Assembly (NCBI RefSeq): GCF_028476545.1
Contig: NW_026732355.1
Span: 1-64,000 of the forward strand
DNA: 64,000 nucleotides
Direction: 5' to 3'
Source: Physella acuta
Taxonomy: Eukaryota > Mollusca > Gastropoda > Physidae
Position 1 is the stretch's first letter, and each line of letters begins with the position of its first letter. Shown here one piece after another: positions 58,110-64,000 of this stretch. A program made the translations under genes and the position numbers. The notes beneath the pieces were generated by a model. It worked only from the letters and a program-made list of their open reading frames with translations, had not been told where the DNA came from and did not search any database.

Positions 58110-58275
58110 GTCAAAGTTTTATTTGACCATCCATTTTGTGTTTGCCAAAGCTGCAGTTAAATGTTCTGTTATAATCGTCAATGTAACATTTGACCGTCCC
58201 TTCTGTACTCACCAATGCTTCAGTTAGCCGTCCAGATTATAATCGTTAATATCACATTTGACCGTCCAACGTGTA
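58110..58275. repeat. Two- to three-copy tandem repeat, about 72 bp
   Basis: ATTTGACCRTCC, GCCAAAGCTGCAGTTA / ACCAATGCTTCAGTTA and TATAATCGTCAATGTAACA recur with moderate divergence. Confidence 0.75.
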
Positions 58276-58906
58276 TGAGCTTATGACCACATTCACATCC
58301 CCCCCCCCTCGTCGTATTTTATATTCCCCCATGACAAGTTAGCCACATGTCGTGCATAATAATACCTAGATTCTACCCCCACGTTATGGGAGTATGGGGA
58401 GGGAAGGGGCAAGGAAACCGTCATCAGATGTACTGGGGATGGGGGGGGGGGGGGGTACAAATCGCAGAACGTATCAATTCATTTCAATTCGATCCGTTTT
58501 TTAAACCCCACGACTGCACCATTAGCGCCAGCTTCCGCCATTTTCCCAACACCTCCCCACCCCACACACCCACACCCCGAATCGTCACAGGCCTCTTCTA
58601 TTTCCTAAATATGTTTCTGTTTAGTGTGTACTGCTACATAGAGGGTAGACATCTTTGCGTCATATCGTAAAATATAATGTGATCGTAATGAAAGTTAATT
58701 TACCTTTTGACGAGATCAGTGATGCTATAACATGTCATGATTTTAAAGGTGGCCTAGACATTTCCGTTTCTCCCTCTAATCAAATCTACCAACACCCCAG
58801 TGGTGGATTATAATGGGGGTTGAAAGGGCAGCAATCAAAGGCCCGTAAATTGTAGAATTAACGTATGTTGTTTTATGGGAATAGCAAGTAAAAGTAAAGT
58901 TTCTTT

Positions 58907-59142
58907 TCGAACCTGACGGTCCATGGTGCAGCTGAAGTAGAGTTTACCTGTTCCTGTAATCTCGGCATATAAATAAATAGTATGGTCAGCACTGTGCCCA
59001 CCCGCCTTTACATTTCCTAACGTGAATAAGGTACAAATCAGAGCTGAGTTGACTCAGGTACGTCGTACTGATTCCACCCCTGGTTCTGAACTCGCAATTT
59101 TTGGGTTTGCATTCACACGCTCTACCATTTTACCACACCGTC
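58907..59142 (-). mobile_element. SINE, full length, minus orientation
   Basis: It runs CGAACCTGACGGTCCATGG, GCTGAAGTAGAGTTTACCTG, TCGGCATATAAATAAATAGT, GTCAGCACTGTGCCCACCCG, TTTCCTAACGTGAATAAGGT, CAAATCAGAGCTGAGTTGAC, TCAGGTACGTCGTACTGA, GGTTCTGAACTCGCAA (reversed B box) and CTCTACCATTTTACCACACC (reversed A box). The length of about 236 bp defines the family size. Confidence 0.88.
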
Positions 59143-59610
59143 ACACATCTTTTATTTTCTCGAATGTTGTATTATAGGTATACCAAGATATAAATAGCCC
59201 CAGTGATGTAATAGTTCCAGAAGACCCCAGATCACACGCTAACTAATCAACTCCTACCCTCTCACACCCTAGTCCTACCACCCCCTCTTATATTAACGTT
59301 AAGTGTCCTAATACTCACTGTACAGAGAGAAAAATAGTGTTTAGTGCTCACTAGCAGTGTGAGGCAGTGCATTAGCGCGCCGCAGCGGTGCGCAAACAGG
59401 CAGGTGTACAACAGAGGCGAAATGCTTTCAGCTATTTATTTGCTGAAGTAAATACACAAAAAAATTAATCAATTCACCCTTTCAGCAGTTTGACGAGAGA
59501 TCAAGTACATCAGGCTTGAAGCTACTACAGTGACATGTTATAGACATGAATAATATATGAGGGTATAATTGTTGATGATTTATGTAGGGATGTGATGTGA
59601 ACAAGGAGAC
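59143..59610. other. Non-coding, nothing recognised
   Basis: No gene or clear repeat is visible between the two SINE copies. Confidence 0.5.
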
Positions 59611-59818
59611 GGGAGCGGAGTGGTTGAGTCGTAGAGCACGTGGCCGTGAACCAAAACACCTGGGTTTTCATAAAGCGTCAGCGAACAGGTTCTAAGTTAT
59701 TCTCGCCGATATGGAAATAAGTGTACATATAGACAGTAGATTTTTAATGTTGCATCCTCGAGTTCACCCAGCTAAAATGGGTACCTGGCTAGAGTGGGTA
59801 ATGGTGAAATGCTGTGTT
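59611..59818 (+). mobile_element. SINE, plus orientation, variant tail
   Basis: The head GGAGCGGAGTGGTTGAGTCG, TAGAGCACG carries an A box; GCGAACAGGTTCTAAGTT is a decayed B box. The tail has CACCCAGCTAAAATGGGTAC and CTGGCTAGAGTGGGTAATGG, a shortened form of the usual body. The head resembles the copy at 3421 more than the others. Confidence 0.75.
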
Positions 59819-60476
59819 AAAACATAAAACACAAACACTCTGCTTCTAACACTGGTCTAACTTGAACTTTATATAGGTTAGAATAATATATGTAAATAGG
59901 CTAAAATATGTATATAAAAAAGATGAACAAAAATGCAATAGAAAACTAAACCTTAAACGAATACTACATGATTTGCGCTTGAATTACTTGTAAATTACTA
60001 TTGAATGAAATATATATTTCAAATTAAAATAATTATACTGCAAAAAAACATATAAAATATACAGACACTCATGACAGCAAAATGTTAAACTTTAACCAAT
60101 AATCTATAAACGAATTATACAATGCCTTTGATATATATTTTCACAAGAAGTTAAATGCATATATATATATATATATTCACAACACGTTAAATACACAACT
60201 TTGTTAAAAGTTTAAAGTCTAAATACAATAATTGTATTTTTTAAGAGCGTTGCCCCTATCCCAGCTAGACACCCTTTTAGGGAACGTTTAAAATCTTGCT
60301 TCGCTCCCTTGGTGCTAGACCCTGCAGATAACACAGGGTAGGGGTGGCTGAGCTTTTAACATCAAACTGTCTTCAAATCTTGTCCTCCGTGTGGAATTTG
60401 TTTCGTTAGATAGATGGATAAATGTATGCAAAACAGGAGGCAGGGGGTAAGGGTTTGGGGGTGAGGGGAAGAGGGT
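59819..60476. other. AT-rich non-coding
   Basis: Contains a short (AT)n at 60160-60175. No gene is supported. Confidence 0.5.
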
Positions 60477-60735
60477 ATGGACAAATGGATTCCCTATTCA
60501 GAGGAAGGAATGAATGAGAAAGGGAGGGGATGTATGGAAAAATGGATTCCCTGTTCTTGGAATTGGAGGAATGACAGAGGGAGGGGATCCATAAATAGAT
60601 GGATTCCCTCTTCTGATGAAGGGATGAATGAGAAAAGGCGGGGATGTATAGACAAATGGATTCCCTGTTTTGGGGATTGGAGGAAGGAGAAATTGGGGAA
60701 TCAGAAAGAGAGGGGATGTATAGACAAAAGGATTC
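60477..60735. repeat. 57-bp repeat, four to five copies, open on both strands
   Basis: Units carry GACAAATGGATTCCCTGTTC followed by a GGA-rich part. Because 57 is divisible by three, the plus strand encodes a 19-residue repeat (xDKWIPxSxxxMNEKxRGC) three times in register, then a longer fourth unit, and the minus strand is open as well. I see no signal peptide, splice context or known family, so it is called as a repeat. Confidence 0.8.
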
Positions 60736-61130
60736 CACGTCTTGACCGATTTATAAAAAAAAACAAAACACCCGTTGCTAAAAACGGTGGTGTTTGTCTC
60801 GTCAATTTCTTGCACGACCCCCACGGGACATGCGGTCTGCCAATGCTTAATGATAAAATACGAGGGGGGGGGGGATACGATGCTGAGGCTCCCACAGCCC
60901 GCCGCCCTTATTACGCGCGTAAATATAAATGAGGCATCAGGGTTGGACATCAAGGGGGTTCGGGGGAGGGGGGACACGTGCTGTTGTGTCGACTCCTGGG
61001 TGAGCCTCACGTGAATCCCGTCTGTAAGAAATTAAAAATGTTTTAATTTGCTTTGTTTTTGTTTTGTATGTGTTTGAGATATTGTCGTATCCTGTTAATT
61101 GAGTGGTGTTGAATCATCGTACATGCTCAC

Positions 61131-61362
61131 GTCTAGACGTATGGGACAGGTGAAGTAGAGTCCACGTGTTTATGGGACGAGTTAATATTAAGGGATAGTT
61201 TTGTCAGCACTATGCCCAACAACCTTTACTTTACTAACAGGTTTTATGTACCTTTCATAGTTGAGTGGACTCAGGGACGTACTACTGACTTGAAAATGGA
61301 TTCGAAACTTGAGATTTTCGGGTTAGCAGCCAAGTACTCTACCACTCTACCACGCTGCCCTA
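61131..61362 (-). mobile_element. SINE, near full length, minus orientation
   Basis: GGGACAGGTGAAGTAGAGTC, GTCAGCACTATGCCCAACAA, CCTTTACTTTACTAACAGG, TTGAGTGGACTCAGGGACGT, GGATTCGAAACTTGAGATTT (reversed B box) and CTCTACCACTCTACCACGCT (reversed A box) are in order. Confidence 0.87.
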
Positions 61363-61410
61363 TCATATAATGGACAGGTGAAGTTGAGTGAATGTGTTCT
61401 TGATTCTATG
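61363..61410 (-). mobile_element. SINE tail scrap abutting the preceding copy
   Basis: ATAATGGACAGGTGAAGTTG, AGTGAATGTGTT repeats the beginning of the minus-strand SINE tail, so two copies lie head to tail and one is truncated. Confidence 0.6.
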
Positions 61411-61964
61411 GAACTTTCAGGTGTTCTATATGGATAGCACTGTGTACGGCTGTCATTACAACAAAAGCGTTTGACGTCACAGCTGAACTTAATTACAGTA
61501 CAAAATCAAATTTTTTAATAGACGCAGACTATCCAAACCCAAATCTTAAATTCCTGCAAACTTACCAATCCCAATATTTAACTCCTGCATACTTCCCGTA
61601 CCCAGAACCAGCAGTCTGATTTAAGACTTCTGATTCCACCACACATTCAAGAGATCAGCTATTTTAAATGAAGAACCTCACACCGACCTATGTCTATTTG
61701 CACGGTCCCCCTGCACCAAATCGCCACTTGCATCAGATTGTGTTTAAAAAAAAATCTGAACTTCGTACAAAATTAAAATCTGCTCTAAACTCTGTCCGGT
61801 CCAGTAGTCAAATGTGCCCCTCCGTGTGGGATCAGGGCGTATTTTTGTAAATAATATGAGATTAATGATTGATGGATGGGTGAGCGGAAGTCTTGAGGGA
61901 GGGGGTGGGGGGACATGTTGGGCGGGGAGGCGTGGAGGTGGATTGGTGATGAAACGATGCCAGC

Positions 61965-62300
61965 GGTGGAAAGTGTGGGGTAAGGAGGGTGGAGGGTGGG
62001 GTGAAGAGGGTGGAAAGTGTAAGGTAAGGAGGGTGGAAAGTGTAAGGTAAGGAGGGTGGAAAGTGTGGGGTAAGGAGTGTGGAAAGTGTGGGGTGGAAAG
62101 TGTGGGGTTAGGAGGGTGGAAAGTGTGGGGTAAGGAGGGTGGAAAGTGTGGGGTAAGGAGGGTGGAAAGTGTGGGGTGGAAAGTGTGGGGTTAGGAGGGT
62201 GGAAAGTGTGGGGTAAGGATGGTGGAAAGTGTGGGGTAAGGAGGGTGGAAAGTGTGGGGTAAGGAGGGAGGAAAAATGTGGGGTGAGGTGGATGTAAAAT
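61965..62300. repeat. Minisatellite, about 23-bp unit (GGGTGGAAAGTGTGGGGTAA)
   Basis: About fifteen copies of GGAGGGTGGAAAGTGTGGGGTAA with shorter variants missing TAAGGAGG. The plus strand is purine-rich throughout. Confidence 0.93.
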
Positions 62301-62854
62301 GTGGGGTATGAATGGTCAATATGATTGGCCCTGTAGTAACGATTGAGTACGGACGGGATTGGAATGTCGATGTTTCCATTTTTACAATCAGGGACATTTC
62401 ATCCATAATGTCTTGCATGCCCATCGGAAAATTTCGTATTTTTATGTAGACAGATAAGCTGGTGATGCTATGGTTGGCCATTAGTGACGAGCTGCTTCAG
62501 CGCTGCAAGGGTTAAAGGGAATAATGGCGACCGCTTTAATCTTTCATTAACTCAGAATTCATAAATTTTAGATAATAGGACATCATTACATACTAAACAT
62601 GTTGTCATATCCTATTAATTAAAATTAATGCATTATGAGTTTATGAAAATTAAATTTAATTTTTGGAAGTAAATGATTATTTTTATTTTTTAGACAACAA
62701 ATTGCGTTTTAAATAAATAATTTGGCTAACAAATCAGACAAATAAAATGTAATTTGTTGATATGTTTACACGAAAACAAGATAATTTTTCTTCATTCTTC
62801 TTCTTCTTCGTTCTTAACTGTAAAATTCGAGGGGATTTCCTTTCAGAGAAGTAA
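62301..62854. other. AT-rich non-coding
   Basis: No gene or clear repeat is visible. Confidence 0.5.
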
Positions 62855-63048
62855 GTATTACATGTCAACAATGTATGCGTCATGTGGCCCATTGACTTCA
62901 ATTTCGGATTTGCCTTCATAGCCTTTGTCCATCCAAGATCAATGCGTTACGCAGCTGTTGTTAAATCGTGAAGTTATCTCCCCTAGATGGGTTGCTGTTT
63001 CCCCATCTCATATGAGTGTGCGAATTCGGGATTTCTTAGCAATCATGA
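62855..63048 (+). repeat. Dispersed repeat E, copy 2 (uninterrupted)
   Basis: GTCAACAATGTATGCGTCAT, AGCCTTTGTCCATCCAAGA, CTCCCCTAGATGGGTTGC, CGAATTCGGGATTTCTTAG and CAATCATGAG align with the region at 50990-51452, without the MITE present there. Confidence 0.7.
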
Positions 63049-63162
63049 GCCCTCCTCCCACGCCATTCCCAGGATTAAGCTTTAACTTGTAGGTATTCTT
63101 CAAAGATATGTGACACGAAAGATAATAGTTCTACTTAAATAAATAAACACAAATATATCCAC

Positions 63163-63407
63163 CAGTGGCGAAGCGAGGTCGGGTGTCACCCGGTGCGGCA
63201 ATTAACTGTGTAGCGACCCTTCCCGGGGACAAACTTTAAAATTTTCGATTTGCACCCCCCCCCCCCAAACTTTCGATTTGCACCACCCACCCCTCAAAGT
63301 TTTCTCTATATATTTTGCTATTTTTTGCCTTGGTATCATCCCCCTAAATGGTGTCACCCGGTGAGGTCCGCACCCCCGCCCCCCCCCCCCCCCTCGCTAC
63401 GCCTCTG
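63163..63407 (-). mobile_element. Non-autonomous hAT-type MITE, family A, copy 2
   Basis: It begins CAGTGGCGAAGCGAGG and ends CCTCGCTACGCCTCTG (reverse CAGAGGCGTAGCGAGG). The flanks ATATCCAC (63155-63162) and ATATCCAT (63408-63415) match 7 of 8. The interior GTAGCGACCCTTCCCGGGGA, CAAACTTT and TTTCGATTTGCACC is the reverse complement of the distal half of the copy at 2236-2518, so the two copies belong to one family in opposite internal orientation. Confidence 0.88.
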
Positions 63408-63415
63408 ATATCCAT

Positions 63416-64000
63416 ACACATATGCATATATAAACAAATTTATTTACGTCTCTGTACTAGGTTTTGACATTAAAAGACTAAGTGGATCAGTGGATCTAAA
63501 CCTGTCGTTTGAAATTTCACGTCAGACGCTAAAACAAACGGATCAAAGTTTGGCTTATTTATCGCGTATTTAAACCACCGTTACGTTTTCCTTGCCGGAG
63601 AACGAGTTTAAGAACGCGACCAGAGAAAAGGGCGTCTTGCAACTATTTTACACTTGATGCCAAGACAGCACAATGGCGCTGAACGTGGGGCTCAAGTGGT
63701 GAATGGGTGGCGTGGAGCCTTCATGCATCGCTAATTGATCCATTTCTAATGTTGGTTCGGGTTTTAGAACAATCGGAGTCTTTGATTTTTCAAAGGGGGT
63801 GGGGGTGGGGGTGTAAAGAAAAGCGGGTTGAAAGCATCAATTGATATTCTGATGGCGTGAAGTAAAAGGGGGGGGGGGGAAGTGTTTGCCCGGACCTGGT
63901 ATTATTTTGATGGGGATTGTTCCGGCGTTACGTGGACATAAATATGGGCGGATGTTGAGGTGGAGAGGGTAGGGTGGGAGGGTGGGGGCTGGAGGTTGGG
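63416..64000. other. Non-coding end of window
   Basis: G-runs near 63795-63812 and 63870-63880 and a GGGTGGGAGGG tract at the very end. No gene is supported. Confidence 0.5.

Noticed and set aside
24777-64000. Further cadherin exons or neighbouring genes
   Set aside because: I looked for DxNDNxP, LDRE and other domain-like stretches in the open frames on both strands and found none. Small exons could still be missed by eye.
1-64000. Retroviral, LTR or Polinton remnants
   Set aside because: No polymerase, integrase, capsid or envelope-like stretch and no long terminal direct repeats were recognisable by eye.

Overview
This window looks like nuclear DNA from an invertebrate animal, most plausibly a mollusc and perhaps a gastropod. 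The evidence is one intron-split protocadherin gene in a large AT-rich non-coding background, many copies of a tRNA-headed SINE, short hAT-type MITEs with clear 8-bp target duplications, long C/G homopolymer runs and dozens of minisatellites. The taxon is an inference from gene type and repeat style. There is no operon structure, no bacterial gene and no CRISPR array.

The only gene I can support well is a plus-strand seven-ectodomain protocadherin. A first coding exon (about 14559-15427; signal peptide, EC1, EC2, start of EC3) joins across a 7.3-kb phase-2 intron to a large second exon (22760-24602; rest of EC3, EC4-EC7, transmembrane helix, start of the cytoplasmic tail). The join restores a continuous EC3. 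Exon 2 ends at a good donor in phase 0. A second phase-0 donor lies 105 bases further on and the frame stays open to a stop at 24774-24776, so alternative cytoplasmic tails are possible. In-window protein to the first donor is 904 residues; later exons were not found.

Layout. 1-14224 is upstream DNA with a hAT-type MITE (2236-2518), a SINE (3421-3600) and minisatellites. 14225-24776 is the gene; its intron carries a 1.4-kb C-rich satellite (19058-20450) and SINE copies. 24777-64000 is about 39 kb of non-coding DNA, either downstream intron or intergenic. It holds at least ten SINE copies or fragments, a second MITE family with long G-runs (33896, 41474, 51028, and copies in a tandem duplication at 55.3-56.9 kb), a hAT-like element inside a 56-bp tandem array (32932-33147), a foldback-like element with inverted terminal repeat arrays (49267-50198), a six-copy 94-bp satellite (46726-47298) and many G-rich or A-rich minisatellites. 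A short unrecognised coding-like fragment sits on the minus strand at 41320-41473 beside a MITE.

Most open frames outside the protocadherin are artefacts of tandem repeats with unit lengths divisible by three or of low-complexity sequence. I see no undescribed enzymatic or defence system. The observations most worth following are the two in-phase donors at the protocadherin exon end, the MITE families with intact target duplications and one related empty site, the foldback element, the C-rich satellite and the 41.3-kb fragment.
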